Assembly: GCA_022432975.1 (NCBI GenBank)
Contig: CM039506.1
Span: 17,310,121-17,374,120, forward strand
Source: Begonia masoniana
Lineage: Eukaryota > Streptophyta > Magnoliopsida > Cucurbitales > Begoniaceae
DNA: 64,000 nucleotides
Reading direction: 5' to 3'
Below the pieces are notes generated by a model. The model saw only the letters and a program-made list of their open reading frames with translations. It did no database searches and had not been told where the DNA came from. Both the position numbers and the translations under genes were made by a program. Below are positions 49,580 to 61,321 of the stretch, in pieces; position 1 is the stretch's first letter, and the number at the start of each line of letters is the position of its first letter.

Positions 49580-51785
49580 ATGGCCAGACGCCCAGGAAGA
49601 CCTAGGGTACCGAGGGAAATGCCAAACTTGAGGAGTGAGGAAGAACCTAGTGTTATTAGACAATTAACAGACTTGGTACATCAGCAAACAGACTTAGTGC
49701 GTCAGCAGTCCGATCAGTTGGGGGTGTTACTGAACCGAGAGATGCAGGGGAGTGCCAACTCAGGTTCTAGCAATGAGCATTCAGGAGACCGATTCTGAAA
49801 GCTTCAGCCGCCCACGTTTGATGGAAAATCATCTAACCCGATTGTTGCTGAAGAGTGGTTGAGGAAGATTGAAAGCATGCTCCGATGTGCCAACGTCGGA
49901 GAAGGAGAGAAGGTCACCCTGGCGACCTTTCATTTTGCTGGAGACGCCCAGCTTTGGTGGGAGACAATTGAGACCACCACTGACATTCTGACTATGACTT
50001 GGTCACAGTTTAAGGACATCTTCTATGAGAAATATTTTAATAGAACAGTCCAGGCAGCAAAGAAGGTAGAGTTTTTGAACTTGAAGCAGACAGGGTCTGT
50101 GGCTGAGTACGTTAGACAATTTGAGTCCCTGTCCAGGTTCGCTGGACACTTTATTCACCGAAATGAAGATAAGGTGTTTCAATTCATGAATGGACTGAAA
50201 CCAGAAATGTACAGAGGGGTCAAGTTTTCTGGTTATAAAGGTTTGCCCTTCAGTGATGTTGTGTCCACAGCATTGGAGGTGGAAGAAGCTGAATTGAAAT
50301 GTGCTGGACTAAAGGAGGCCCCGAGAAAGTTTGTTCCACCACCGCCGCAGAGAGGAGTAAAGAGGTCCAATGAAGGCCAGCACAGCCAAGGGATAGGAAA
50401 GAAGGTACCAGATACCAAGACGTTTCCTCAGTGCCCAAAGTGTTCGAAGAATCACTCGGGCGAGTGTAGATTTGGATTGGGTAAGTGCTTCAACTGCGAC
50501 GAGGTTGGACACTTGTACAAGGATTGCCCAAAGCCCCGAATCGTTCGGTGTTTCCATTGTAACAAGGTTGGCCATGTCAACAGAGACTGCCCGGCTTTGA
50601 AGGGTGGCCCTGCCAGGATTAAGCCAAGAATATTCTCCATGATGGAGTCATGTGATGTGGACCAGCCTGCTGTAGTGTCAGGTACTGTATTGATTAACTC
50701 TGTACCTGCTTTTACTTTGATAGATTCGGGTGCAACTCATTCTTTTATAGCCTCTGCATTTGCTGATAAGTTAGATGTACGGTTTACTCCTTCTGAGCAT
50801 GTGTATAACGTAGCATTACCTTCTGGTGAGCACATGCACTCCAGTCAAATGATGCCTGATAGTGTGGTGTTAGTAGGGAACATGAATTTGCCTGCTGATC
50901 TTATTGTTATGAACATAATGGGATTTGATGTGATCCTAGGAATGGATTGGTTGTTTAAGCATTATGCCACTATAGATTGTAGAACTAGAATTGTTAGTTT
51001 TCAACCCCCTAGTGGTTTAAACCATACTTTCCAAGCCCTGAAAAAGAGTAAGGAAATGACTGTAATGACTTCTGTTAGTCATAGATCTTCCCCTTGCAGA
51101 GAGTATTTATGCTTTTTGGCCAGTGTTCTAGACACACAAACAGTAGTAAAATCAAGCCCCAAAAATGTTTTAGTTGTCCAAGATTTTCCAGAAGTATTTC
51201 TAGATGACCTTCCTGGTTTGCCACCAGATAGGGAAATTGAATTTGTGGTAGATGTTTACCCCGGCGCCGAACCAGTATCTAAGAATCCATATAGACTAGC
51301 ACCAACAGAACTTAAAGAGTTGAAGAAACAGTTAGAGGATTTGTTGGAGAAGGGGTTCATACGCCCTAGCTTTTTGCCATGGGGTGCACCTGTCCTTTTT
51401 GTCAAAAAGAAGGATGGATCAATGCGTATGTGCATAGACTATAGAGAATTGAATAAGCTAACTGTTAAGAACAAGTATCCACTGCCGAGGATTGATGATT
51501 TATTTGATCAGCTTAAAGGTGCAAGAGTTTTCTCTAAAATTGACCTTAGGTCCGGTTATTACCAGTTGAAGGTTAAATCTGAAGATATCCCAAAGACTGC
51601 CTTTCGCACAAGGTATGGACATTATGAGTTTTTGGTTATGTCTTTTGGTTTGACAAATGCGCCAGCAGCTTTCATGGATCTCATGAATAGGGTGTTTCGC
51701 GAGTATTTGGACAAGTTTGTCATTGTATTCATAGATGACATTTTAATCTATTCTAGAACTAAAGAGGAGCATGCAGGACACCTAA
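49580..51785 (+). pseudogene. Element V gag, protease and RT (first half)
   Basis: Starts at ATG 49580 (MARRPGRPR), just after a candidate 60-nt leader intron (49509-49568, ACT|GTAAGT to TACAG|G). A TGA at 49796-49798 interrupts early gag; the same frame is then open to 51785. Two intact CCHC knuckles, [14 protein letters not shown] and [14 protein letters not shown], lie at about 50487-50590. Protease DSGATHSF is near 50724 and [11 protein letters not shown] near 51733. The frame ends where solo LTR S1 entered. V shares family with W: the flanks, gag and LTR ends match closely. One stop and two insertions make it inactive. Confidence 0.92.
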
Positions 51786-54144
51786 TGTAACACCCGAGAA
51801 TTTTCTATTGCGTGCGTAACTTATGATTAGACGTACTAGGAGGGTTTAGTTATTCTAGGGTGTTGTTTTGTTTTGAAGTGTATTAGAAGAAGTGAAATTG
51901 GAGAGTTTGACAAGTCCAACTTATTGTTATTGGTGGAGAGGTGGAGAAGTGAGGTTTGAAAAGTCTAACACTTTATACCAATTTGACTTAGTAAAATTGG
52001 TTGAATGAATGGTGTTTTATGGATGACTTTGGCGTTAAATTTAAAGAGAGTAAGTGAGAGAGAGAGTTTGAAATGTCAAACTTTTGGGATTGGTTGAAAT
52101 TGATGTTTGAAAGTCAAACAACCAATTGTAAAATTGTGTGAATGAATGAATAAAATAATGGTGAATTTTGGTATCTTTGGCGTTGGAAATGCAATGGGAA
52201 TGAAGGGCTTTGTGGTAATTTACTTGGAGTTATTAAATGATTATTAATTAAAGGATTTAAAAAGAGAGAAAGATAGATTTTTTTCATTCTTTTTCTCCCT
52301 CTTCTTCGTACTTCTCTCTCATTCCTCCATAGCCGATCCTTGCCTCCCTCTTTCTTCCTTTCTTCAAGTGATTTCAAGGTAAGTTTAATTGGGTTTTTAT
52401 TTATATGCATGTGGATGAAGTTTGTGAGTGCTTTGAAAGGATTTGGTTGAGTTTTGTGGATGTTTGAAAACCTAGGGTTAGGGATTCCGAATTTTGACTT
52501 CTAATTGGTTGTTTTCCTTCTAATTTGGTGGATTTGGTTGTTGAATGGATAGATTAGGTGGTTAGGAGGTTAGATTGAAGATTTGAAAGTAAATTGGTAA
52601 AAACCCGATTTTATACATTGCTGGCCGATTCTGTATTTGTGAAATCTGGATTGGTTAAGTGATTTATTTGGTTGATTTAAGCATTTTAATGGATAGTAGA
52701 CGTGTAGAGCTTTCCGAGTTGGGGTGGCACGTCGAAATCCGTTGAAAAACGAGGAAGTTATGGCCATTTAAAGTTGGACGTCGGTAATTTGTACAAAAAC
52801 CGGGCTTAGGTGTTTAGATGTGAGAGTTGTTTAGTTGTTGGTTAGTTTTAGTTTTAGTTTTAGTTAGAAAATCTTTTAGAGTTTCTTGAAAGCTTATCGA
52901 TTTGAGTTTCCGTGATTTTAGGTCGTCGGACGAGTGATTTGGACGGTAATTGGACAAGTGATTTGGACGAGCATTCAGGTAAGTAGTGGTAGCTATCCCT
53001 TCGCCTTCGGGCCTACACCATAGAACGGTAGGGTTGTCTATTTCGGGTTGCGTTGTGTTGTTGATTCGTGTGGTTTAGCATATTTGAAGCATGCATCATG
53101 TATAGCACGCTAGGTACGGTTAATAGCATTGGTTGGCATTGTGAGCATAAATGTAAGCAATTAAAGGTAATTGTATTTGCATCTCAAATAGGGTGCCTTG
53201 TTGGGCTGGGTTGCTGGTAGTAGCACCCAGAGGGGAACTCTATGAGAGGTGACCGGCTAAAACTAGAATCCTGAATAGGGTGCCTCGTCGGGCTGGGTTG
53301 CTGGTAGTAGCACCTCGAGGGGACCTCTATGATGGATGATTGGCAAAACATGGAATTCTGAATAGTGGGCCTTGTCGGGCTGGGTTGCTGGTAGTAGCAC
53401 CCCGAGGGGACCTCTATGAAGAATTAAAGCAAAGAACAGCAAATTAAAGCAATGAACAACAAATAAGCATAACTGAGTGATAGAAACTGCATTGTGTTAG
53501 GTTGATTGCATCGGGTTGTCGCATGTGTATGCCCTACTTGCTAAGCATTAGGCTTATGTTTTTGTGTTCTATGGTGTAGGTGACGGAGCACTCTCAGGTG
53601 AGCTCGAGAGTGAGGATCAGGACTAGGAGCAGTCGGGGATCCACGGAGCTCGCCGGTGCAGGCTATTTGTCGGGGCGCTTCGACCTGATTCTTGGGGGTA
53701 TTTTGGTAGTTGATTGAGTAGTTATGTTTTGTGGTGGATTTTTGGGTTGGAGTTGGTGGTTGTATGTCTATTTTGTGGTTTGATATTTGGAGTGTGAATT
53801 GTATGGGAGTTTTGGGTTTTGTGGTGGATTTGGATGGATTTTTATTTTGTATTTGAAGATATTTTGATTAGTCTAGTTAGTATTGTTTGATGTTTATAGA
53901 ATTAGGTGATACTGGTTGGAATTGTGATTTTAAATGTGTTTGTTTTTCAGGTTTTGGATTTTAAACTTTTAGCCATTATATTGCCGATTTTTTTTTAAAT
54001 CAATAACGTCGGGTTACTTTCGCTGTTTTTATTATTAATCGTTTTAAATCGAAAATTCTACGAAAATTGTTTAAACAACGTTTTAAACGCGGGGTTGGTT
54101 AGCAAAGTAGCGTACCGAGCCAGGGCGGGTTCGGGGGCGTTACA
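51786..54144 (+). mobile_element. Solo LTR S1 in RT of V, 2359 bp
   Basis: TGTAACACCCGAG (51786) to GGGGGCGTTACA (54144), target duplication CCTAA at 51781-51785 and 54145-54149, no internal sequence. The body differs from K, V/W and X/Y LTRs but the leader plan is the same. The exon 1 donor is at about 52379 (CAAG|GTAAGT), exon 2 is 52922-52978 and intron 2 is 52979-53579. Arms CCTACACCATAGAAC (53012-53026) and GTTCTATGGTGTAGG (53566-53580) pair perfectly. Three ~87-bp tandem repeats lie between them. No coding gene is seen. Confidence 0.92.
53191..53420 (+). repeat. Three ~87-bp tandem repeats inside S1 intron 2
   Basis: Units start near 53191, 53278 and 53365. Each contains GGGCTGGGTTGCTGGTAGTA followed by GCACC and a GAGGGGACCTCTATGA-like block. 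They sit between the two intron arms, as do the dimers in K and V/W LTRs, although the sequences are unrelated. Confidence 0.85.
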
Positions 54145-54663
54145 CCTAAGCTTGGTGTTGGGATTACTGAGGCAGCACCAACTTTATGCCAAATTTTCTA
54201 AGTGTGAGTTTTGGTTGGACAGAGTTCACTTTCTTGGTCATGTGATCTCTGGAGATGGGATATCTGTTGATCCAGCTAAGGTTCAAGCTGTTAAGGAATG
54301 GCCCCAACCGAAGAATGCCACTGATATCCGAAGTTTCCTTGGATTAGCAGGGTATTATAGAAAATTCATCGAGGGATTTTCAAAGATTGCCACACCCCTT
54401 ACTATGTTAACAAGGAAAAATGTGAAGTATAATTGGACTGATAAATGTGAATCCAGTTTCAAGACCTTGAAGCAAAAATTGACCAATGCCCCAATTTTAA
54501 CTCTTCATGTCGAAAATGGTAAATTCAGTATTTATTGTGATGCTTCCAGGGTTGGACTTGGTGGTGTATTGATGCAAGATGGAAAGGTTATAGCTTATGC
54601 CTCTATGCAGTTAAAAACACATGAGAAGAACTATCCTACACATGATTTAGAGCTAGCTGTTGT
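54145..54663 (+). pseudogene. Element V RT end and RNase H start
   Basis: Resumes RT directly after S1 ([23 protein letters not shown]) and runs into RNase H ([11 protein letters not shown], then HDLELA). It is open until W inserted at 54664 inside the RNase H domain. The duplicated target GTTGT occupies 54659-54663. The first catalytic Asp and the Glu of RNase H are on this side and the DHKSL motif is on the far side of W. Confidence 0.92.
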
Positions 54664-56654
54664 TGTAACGCCCCGAGTTATCTGAACCCGGTTTGCTACT
54701 CATAACGCTGAACCGAACCATGACGTCTTGATGCTAAATTTAAAATTTCACTCGACAGCCAAAATTTGACTTTTTCTAAAACTAAATATATTTTAAAACT
54801 TGCAGCGAAAAATCAATTGAACATCAATGAAGCTAAGTAACCTGTGAAAACATTTTAAAATGACTGTTGGAAGTGTTAAGAGTGATTGGCCAAAAGACGT
54901 AAAGCTAAAAAAAAAACGCGGAATGCCCGTGAAGTTGCCGAAGTCGAATACATCTGCCGACGACAAAGTCAACGGAAGAAGCAGAAATAGGAATAGGGGG
55001 TTTCTACCGATGACGTGTACAAACAACGCACCACCATCTACCGACAAGCCAACACAACTACATCTGCCGATGAAGTCAACATAACTTCATCTGCCGATGG
55101 AGTCAACATAACTTCATCTACCGATAGATTTCCATCTGCCGATAGACAAGCACGCGACATCTACTGACAACGACATTACGACTCCTTCCGATAAGATTAA
55201 AATATACACTACATCTGCCGATAGAAAACTACAGGTTTTGCGACTTACACCTGCCGATGACGTCAGCCGGATGTTCTCTCTCTCATCCAACGACTTTACT
55301 GAAGGCACCTTCCGATAGGCAGAACGACAAAACTAAACATCCAGAAACAAACCAAATCACTGCCCTTCCCAAATTCAGTAAAAACAATGTTTTCAAAATC
55401 CAACAGAATACCAATATCAGAAGATTCTCAAAAATGTTTTCAAAGCTTTGAAACCACTATTGTCATAAAGTTTTCAGTAAAACATCTATACTGAACTAGT
55501 TACCCTCAACTCAACACCTGCAGCCATGGATTAAACCGCCTCAACAGATGGCCAAACCGATGCCTGAAAATGCTCCTCCAACCAGCCTATTCCTCATGTT
55601 GGTCGGTAAACATACCTTCAGTAACTTCTTCACCTACATCACAAAACTCATCTATTACCCTAATGCTAAGCAAATAGAGCGATGAATGAAATGGATCAAT
55701 GAAGCAATTAATTTCCCTAAACATGCGGTCTCTACTTTCTCATCTCAGTTGTATTCAATTCGTTCTCTGTTGATCCCTCTGTACGATGGGAAAGTGGATC
55801 AGTCATTCCCCAAAGCATACATCCTCTGATCTCAATTAAGGGGCAGATTAATTCCCTTAACAGTTAACTGGTCTGATCCCTTTGTAGGATTGGGAAGTGG
55901 ATCACTTTTCCCAAAACCTCAATCCTCTGTTCTCAATTAAGGGGCGGATTAATCCCCCTTAACAGTTGTTCTGATCATCCTGCTCACACTTACCATGCGT
56001 TTCATGTAAATTCATTTTCGTAATCTTTCAAAAACATGATGCATGACAACTGGAAAATAAACATACAAAACATACATAAATCCTACTGTTTTGTGATGTA
56101 GGCCCGAAGGCACAAACAAACTCTACTTACCTGGATCCCTGGAAATCGCTCGGCTAAATGCTACTTCAGAAGCTCGCTCACCTAAAATCATAATAGTACA
56201 TATATCAAACTTTCACTAAACTTCACAGAATCAATACAGGAGTTTGAGGAACAAAATTTGAAACCCCACAACTCGGGTATTCTCAATAGTCGCTCAGCCT
56301 GAACCTACTCTAAATCACAACATTCCTCGAAACTCCTCACATTGTACTCCCTCAGCTATCTAACTACTAAAATCGCAAGAAAACAAGGAGGGCTTACCTA
56401 GGTTGAAGGAGAATCGGGCAGGAGAATCGCCTAGAGATTTCTACCGTTCGAGCTGAAGACCGAAAGGGAAAAGAAAATGAGTAGTGGTGGTGGCTACTCT
56501 AAACTTTTGCCTTAAATACCTTATCCACTTTCAAATTTGCCAATTACCCTTATGCCCTTACTTACTCATTCTTCAACCTAACCTACATTATACTAAAATT
56601 TCATTCATCGATTATACTTAATAGATTTATCTGTTATTAAAGTCGGGTTTTACA
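54664..56654 (-). mobile_element. 3' LTR of W
   Basis: Minus-strand LTR. Intron 2 runs from 56130 to 55634 with arms at 56088-56102 and 55633-55647 (15 of 15 pairs). ~97-bp dimer at about 55780-55975. Array of CATCTGCCGATGAAGT-like units with one TGACGTCA at about 54950-55320. The LTR end is TTTTACA rather than GTTACA, a change relative to the 5' LTR. Confidence 0.93.
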
Positions 56655-56670
56655 ATCTACCCTCCTTAAA
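56655..56670 (-). other. Polypurine tract of W
   Basis: The plus strand reads ATCTACCCTCCTT next to the 3' LTR, so the minus strand has AAGGAGGGTAG ending just before the LTR. This is the expected position of the plus-strand DNA primer. Confidence 0.75.
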
Positions 56671-56689
56671 AGAATTTTTTCCTCAAAAT

Positions 56690-59600
56690 TCAGTACCTGA
56701 ACAGTTCTGGATGTTGGTCCATTATGTCTTGTTGGCGCTCCCATGTTGCCTCCTCTGTGTTCTGATTGTGCCACAAGACTTTCACCAGCGGCACTTCTTT
56801 GTTGCGTAGTACCTTTACTGCATAATCTAGAATCTTTACTGGCTTCTCCTCGTAGGTAAGTGTAGGTTGAATTTCAATACTTTGCTGTTCAACAACTTGG
56901 GACAGATCCCGCACACACTTCTTTAACATCGAGACATGGAACACGTCATGTATCCCTCCCATAGAAGCTGGTAGCTGTAACTGATAGGCTGCCTTCCCAA
57001 TCCTTTTCAGAATTGAGAAAGGACCAACAAATCTAGGATTCAGTTTGCCTCTCTTTCCAAATCTCACAACTCCTTTGAATGGTGATACCTTAAGAAAAAC
57101 CTCATCGCCTACTTTAAACTCTAATTCTCTGCGTCTTCTGTCAGCATAGCTCTTCTGTCGGCTTTGAGCTGTTAAGATCCTCTGACGGATGAGAGCAACC
57201 TTCTCAATAGTCTGCTGCACAATGTCAGGACCAAGCAACTGTGCTTCACCAACTTCGTCCCAGTACAAAGGAGATCTACATTTTCGTCCATACAAGGCCT
57301 CATACGGTGCCATTCCTATTGTTGCTTGAAAACTGTTATTATAAGAAAACTCCACCAAAGACAGATACTTGCTCCAAGAACCTTGAAAATCCAAAACACA
57401 TGCCCGAAGCATATCCTCTAATGTTTGAATGGTTCTTTCCGATTGTCCATCTGTTTGAGGGTGAAAGGCTGTACTGAAGTTTAGCTGTGTGCCCATGGCT
57501 TTATGTAAACTCTTCCAAAATTTGGATGTGAATCTAGAGTCTCGGTCCGAAACTATAGTAGCTGGAACTCCATGTAGTCGCACAACCTCATGCACATACA
57601 ATTCGGCTAGCTGATCCATAGAGTAAGTCATCTTGATGGGTAAGAAATGGGCTGATTTGGTTAATCGATCGATTATCGTCCAGATTGCATCATGTCCTTT
57701 TGCTTTTCTGGGTAATCCTACAACAAAGTCCATGGTTATCTGCTCCCATTTCCATTCAGGGAGTGGTAATGGCTGCAACATTCCTCCAGGATGTTCAGCC
57801 TTAACCCGCTGGCAGATCAAACATAGTCCTACATGTTCAGCAACGCTCCGCTTCATACCTGGCCACCAATAAGTCTGCTTAAGGTCTCTGTACATCTTTG
57901 TACTACCAGGATGAACGGAAAATCTAGAAGAGTGAGCTTCAGAAAGGATTTCATCACGAAGCTCTTTATTGGCTGGCACAAAATATCTATTCCTGAACTT
58001 AAGTATTCCATCATCAGTATAATTGAAGTCCAAATTGTCAGTAGAATCCATGCTCGACTTGAACTTTTTACACTCCTCATCAATGTCCTGGGTTTCTTTT
58101 ATCTTTTCTAGAATGGTAGGTTTCAAGGAGATGGCAGAAAGCATAGCTGCTACATTGGACACAGTTTCTAGTTTAAACTTATGAAATTCAGTCTCTAAGG
58201 TCACCGGGATATCCAGAATCAAAGCTGAGGCTGACGGTATTACTCTACTTAATGCATCAGCCACCACATTGGCCTTACCAGGGTGGTATTTAATCTCAAA
58301 ATCGTAGTCTTTAACAAACTCCAACCATCTACGTTGTCTCATGTTTAATTCCTTCTGCGTGAAAATATACTTCAGACTTTTATGATCCGAAAATATTTCA
58401 CAAGGCTGTCCATACAAGTAGTGCCTCCAAATCTTAAGTGCAAATACTACAGCAGCTAATTCTAAATCATGCGTATGATAATTCTTCTCATGAGTTTTCA
58501 ACTGTCTAGAGGCATAAGCTATGACCTTACCATCTTGCATTAACACACATCCAAGACCAACCTTGGAAGCATCACAGTAAATACTAAATTTACCATCCAC
58601 AGCTGGAAGGCTTAAAATTGGAGCATTGGTTAGTTTCTGTTTTAAGGTCATGAAACTATGTTCACATTCATCGGTCCATATATATTTCACATTTTTCCTG
58701 GTTAACTTAGTAAGGGGTGTAGCAATCTTTGAAAATCCTTCAATGAACTTTCTGTAATACCCTGCTAGTCCAAGAAAACTCCTAATATCAGAAGCATTCT
58801 TCGGTTGAGGCCATTCCTTAACCGCACGAACTTTGGCTGGATCGACAGATATTCCATCCCCAGAGATCACGTGACCAAGAAAGTGAACTCTGTCCAACCA
58901 AAACTCACACTTGGAAAACTTAGCATAAAGCTGGTGCTGTCTGAGTACTCCTAACACCAAACTCAAATGCGTTGCATGCTCACCCTTATTTCTAGAATAA
59001 ATCAAGATATCATCAATGAATACAATGACAAACTTGTCTAAAAACTCGTGAAACACTCTATTCATGAGATCCATGAAAGCTGCTGGTGCATTTGTCAAAC
59101 CAAAGGACATAACCAAAAATTCGTAATGTCCATATCTCGTACGAAAGGCAGTCTTTGGTATATCCTCAGACTTAACCTTCAATTGGTAGTACCCCGATCT
59201 TAAGTCAATCTTAGAGAAAACTTGTGCACCTTGAAGTTGGTCAAACAAATCATCGATCCTAGGTAATGGGTACTTATTCTTGATGGTTAACTTATTTAAT
59301 TCTCGGTAGTCAATGCACATGCGCATTGATCCGTCCTTTTTCTTAACAAAGAGAACTGGTGCACCCCACGGTGAATAACTTGGCCGTATGAATCCTTTTT
59401 CCAACAGTTCCTCTAACTGTTTCTTTAATTCCTTGAGTTCCGTTGGTGCCAATCTGTATGGATTCTTAGATATAGGTTCAGCACCAGGATAGACATCCAC
59501 CACAAATTCGATCTCTCTATCAGGTGGTAAACCAGGCAGGTCATCAAGGAAAACTTCAGGGAAGTCTTGAGCTACTAGAACATCTTGGAGGCTCAATTCT

Positions 59601-61168
59601 CCTACCAGTTTTGTGTCCAAAACACTGGCCAGAAAGCATGAATACTCGCTGCATAAGGAAGATCTAGCACTAAAAGCGGCTAAAACAGACATCCTCTTAT
59701 CTTTCTTCGAGGCTTGGAAAGTGTGTCTTAAACCACCAGGGGGTTGAAAACTAACTAAGCCAGTTCTACAATCTATCGTAGCATAGTGCTTAAACAACCA
59801 ATCCATTCCTAAGATTACATCAAATCCCATGATCTCTAAAATAATGAGATCAGCAGGTAGGTTCTTACCTTCTACTGTCACTACACTATTAAGCAGCATA
59901 TGACTAGAGCGCATGCGTTCGCCAGAAGGTAAAGCAACATTAAACATATGCTCAGAAAGTGAAGACTTAACGTCTAATTTATCAGCAAATGCAGACGCTA
60001 TGAAGGAATGTGTTGCACCTGAATCTATTAAAGTAAAAGCAGGCATAAAATTGACTAGTATGGTACCTGACACAACAGCAGGTTGATCGTCATCACCAGA
60101 TTCTACCATGGAGAATATCCTTGGCTTAACATTCACCGAGCCATTCTTCAGAGCTGGAAAATCCCGACTCATGTGGCCAACTTTATTACAATTATAACAG
60201 CGAAGGACTCTAGGCTTCGGGCAATCCTTATGCAGATGCCCGGTCTCCTCACAGTTGAAACACTTCCCCGCGCTAATCCTACACTCTCCCGGGTGAAATC
60301 TTAAACACTTTGGGCATTGAGGGAACTTCCTAGTATCTGGTGTCTTCTTCTCCTTCCCCTGACTGCCCTGGCCCTCACCGGGCCTCTTCGTTCCCCTGTG
60401 ATGGTGTGGCTGGGTGAACTTTCGTGGAGCCGCACTAAACCCAGCACACTTCATCTCCGCCTCTTCCACTTCTAATGCCGTGGACACTACTTCACTGTAG
60501 GACAATCCTTTTATACCCGAGAACTTGACTCCTCTATAAATCTCAGGTTTCAGCCCATGCACAAATTGGAACACTTTATCCTCATCTCTGCGTGCGAGGT
60601 GTCCGGCAAACCTTGATAGGGATTCAAACTGTCTGCTGTATTCAGCTACGGTCCCTGTCTGTTTCAAGTTCATGAACTCCAACTTCTTTGTGGTCTGTAC
60701 AGTACTGTTAAAATACTTCTCATAGAAAATCTCCTTAAATTGCGTCCAAGTCATCGTAAGAACATCATGGGTGGTCTCCATCGTTTCCCACCAAAGTTGA
60801 GCATCACCGGCAAAGTGGAAGGTTGCCAAAATGACCTTTTCTCCTTCTCCCACATTTGCACAGCTAAACATGCTTTCTATCTTTTTCAACCATTCCTCGG
60901 CCACAATTGGATTAGCTGACTTTCCATCAAAAGTGGGTGGTCGCAACCTCCTAAACCTCTCTCCTGCCTGTTCATTGCTGGAACCCGAGTTGGCACTCCC
61001 TTGTACCTCTCGGTTCCGTAGTAGTCCCAACTGATCGGACTGCTGGCGCATCATATCAGATTGCTGGCGTACCAAGTCTGTCAGCTGCCTGATCACACCA
61101 GAATTCTCAGTACTCTCCGGGTTTGGTGTCCCCCTCTGTACTCTCAGTCTACCTGGTCGTCTAGACAT
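56690..61168 (-). CDS. W gag-pol polyprotein with chromodomain, intact frame
   Basis: One 1492-residue frame from ATG 61168 (MSRRPGRL). An upstream ATG at 61204 lies inside a predicted 60-nt intron (61240-61181) and V starts at the equivalent of 61168, so I prefer this start. Gag core is at about 75-215. CCHC knuckle 1 is [14 protein letters not shown] (about 303-316). Knuckle 2, [14 protein letters not shown], has Phe for the last Cys. Protease DSGATHSF is at 382. RT is at about 570-750 with FIDD at 717-720. RNase H Asp866, Glu903, Asp928. Integrase HHCC is His1079, His1086, Cys1116, Cys1119, with DD35E Asp1147, Asp1208, Glu1244. GPF is at 1382-1384 and the chromodomain at about 1440-1490. 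The order RT-RH-IN-chromodomain fits Tekay/Del-like chromoviruses. The product would form particles, copy RNA and integrate, probably into heterochromatin. Confidence 0.95.
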   Translation of the reverse strand: MSRRPGRLRVQRGTPNPESTENSGVIRQLTDLVRQQSDMMRQQSDQLGLLRNREVQGSANSGSSNEQAGERFRRLRPPTFDGKSANPIVAEEWLKKIESMFSCANVGEGEKVILATFHFAGDAQLWWETMETTHDVLTMTWTQFKEIFYEKYFNSTVQTTKKLEFMNLKQTGTVAEYSRQFESLSRFAGHLARRDEDKVFQFVHGLKPEIYRGVKFSGIKGLSYSEVVSTALEVEEAEMKCAGFSAAPRKFTQPHHHRGTKRPGEGQGSQGKEKKTPDTRKFPQCPKCLRFHPGECRISAGKCFNCEETGHLHKDCPKPRVLRCYNCNKVGHMSRDFPALKNGSVNVKPRIFSMVESGDDDQPAVVSGTILVNFMPAFTLIDSGATHSFIASAFADKLDVKSSLSEHMFNVALPSGERMRSSHMLLNSVVTVEGKNLPADLIILEIMGFDVILGMDWLFKHYATIDCRTGLVSFQPPGGLRHTFQASKKDKRMSVLAAFSARSSLCSEYSCFLASVLDTKLVGELSLQDVLVAQDFPEVFLDDLPGLPPDREIEFVVDVYPGAEPISKNPYRLAPTELKELKKQLEELLEKGFIRPSYSPWGAPVLFVKKKDGSMRMCIDYRELNKLTIKNKYPLPRIDDLFDQLQGAQVFSKIDLRSGYYQLKVKSEDIPKTAFRTRYGHYEFLVMSFGLTNAPAAFMDLMNRVFHEFLDKFVIVFIDDILIYSRNKGEHATHLSLVLGVLRQHQLYAKFSKCEFWLDRVHFLGHVISGDGISVDPAKVRAVKEWPQPKNASDIRSFLGLAGYYRKFIEGFSKIATPLTKLTRKNVKYIWTDECEHSFMTLKQKLTNAPILSLPAVDGKFSIYCDASKVGLGCVLMQDGKVIAYASRQLKTHEKNYHTHDLELAAVVFALKIWRHYLYGQPCEIFSDHKSLKYIFTQKELNMRQRRWLEFVKDYDFEIKYHPGKANVVADALSRVIPSASALILDIPVTLETEFHKFKLETVSNVAAMLSAISLKPTILEKIKETQDIDEECKKFKSSMDSTDNLDFNYTDDGILKFRNRYFVPANKELRDEILSEAHSSRFSVHPGSTKMYRDLKQTYWWPGMKRSVAEHVGLCLICQRVKAEHPGGMLQPLPLPEWKWEQITMDFVVGLPRKAKGHDAIWTIIDRLTKSAHFLPIKMTYSMDQLAELYVHEVVRLHGVPATIVSDRDSRFTSKFWKSLHKAMGTQLNFSTAFHPQTDGQSERTIQTLEDMLRACVLDFQGSWSKYLSLVEFSYNNSFQATIGMAPYEALYGRKCRSPLYWDEVGEAQLLGPDIVQQTIEKVALIRQRILTAQSRQKSYADRRRRELEFKVGDEVFLKVSPFKGVVRFGKRGKLNPRFVGPFSILKRIGKAAYQLQLPASMGGIHDVFHVSMLKKCVRDLSQVVEQQSIEIQPTLTYEEKPVKILDYAVKVLRNKEVPLVKVLWHNQNTEEATWERQQDIMDQHPELFRY

Positions 61169-61309
61169 TTTACTATATCCCTGTAAAAGGTTAACTATTC
61201 TCATAAATATCTAATAACTAAAACTAACATAAACACTTACAGTTGTTGGAGTACTTCCATGCAACGATCGGCACTGTTGAGTAATCCTTTGAACGGTTTA
61301 ACCAACCTG

Positions 61310-61321
61310 GCTCTGATACCA
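61310..61321 (-). other. Primer-binding site of W
   Basis: The minus strand reads TGGTATCAGAGC, a perfect 12-base match to the Met-initiator tRNA complement used by many plant retrotransposons, three bases from the 5' LTR end at 61325. Confidence 0.9.

Noticed and set aside
51786..54144. An intron of the V polyprotein gene
   Set aside because: It has TG...CA ends and a perfect CCTAA duplication, so it is an inserted solo LTR; splice sites do not fall at its borders.
61169..61204. Upstream ATG at 61204 as start of W gag-pol
   Set aside because: It lies inside the predicted 60-nt intron; the next ATG at 61168 matches the start in V and the conserved RRPGR beginning.
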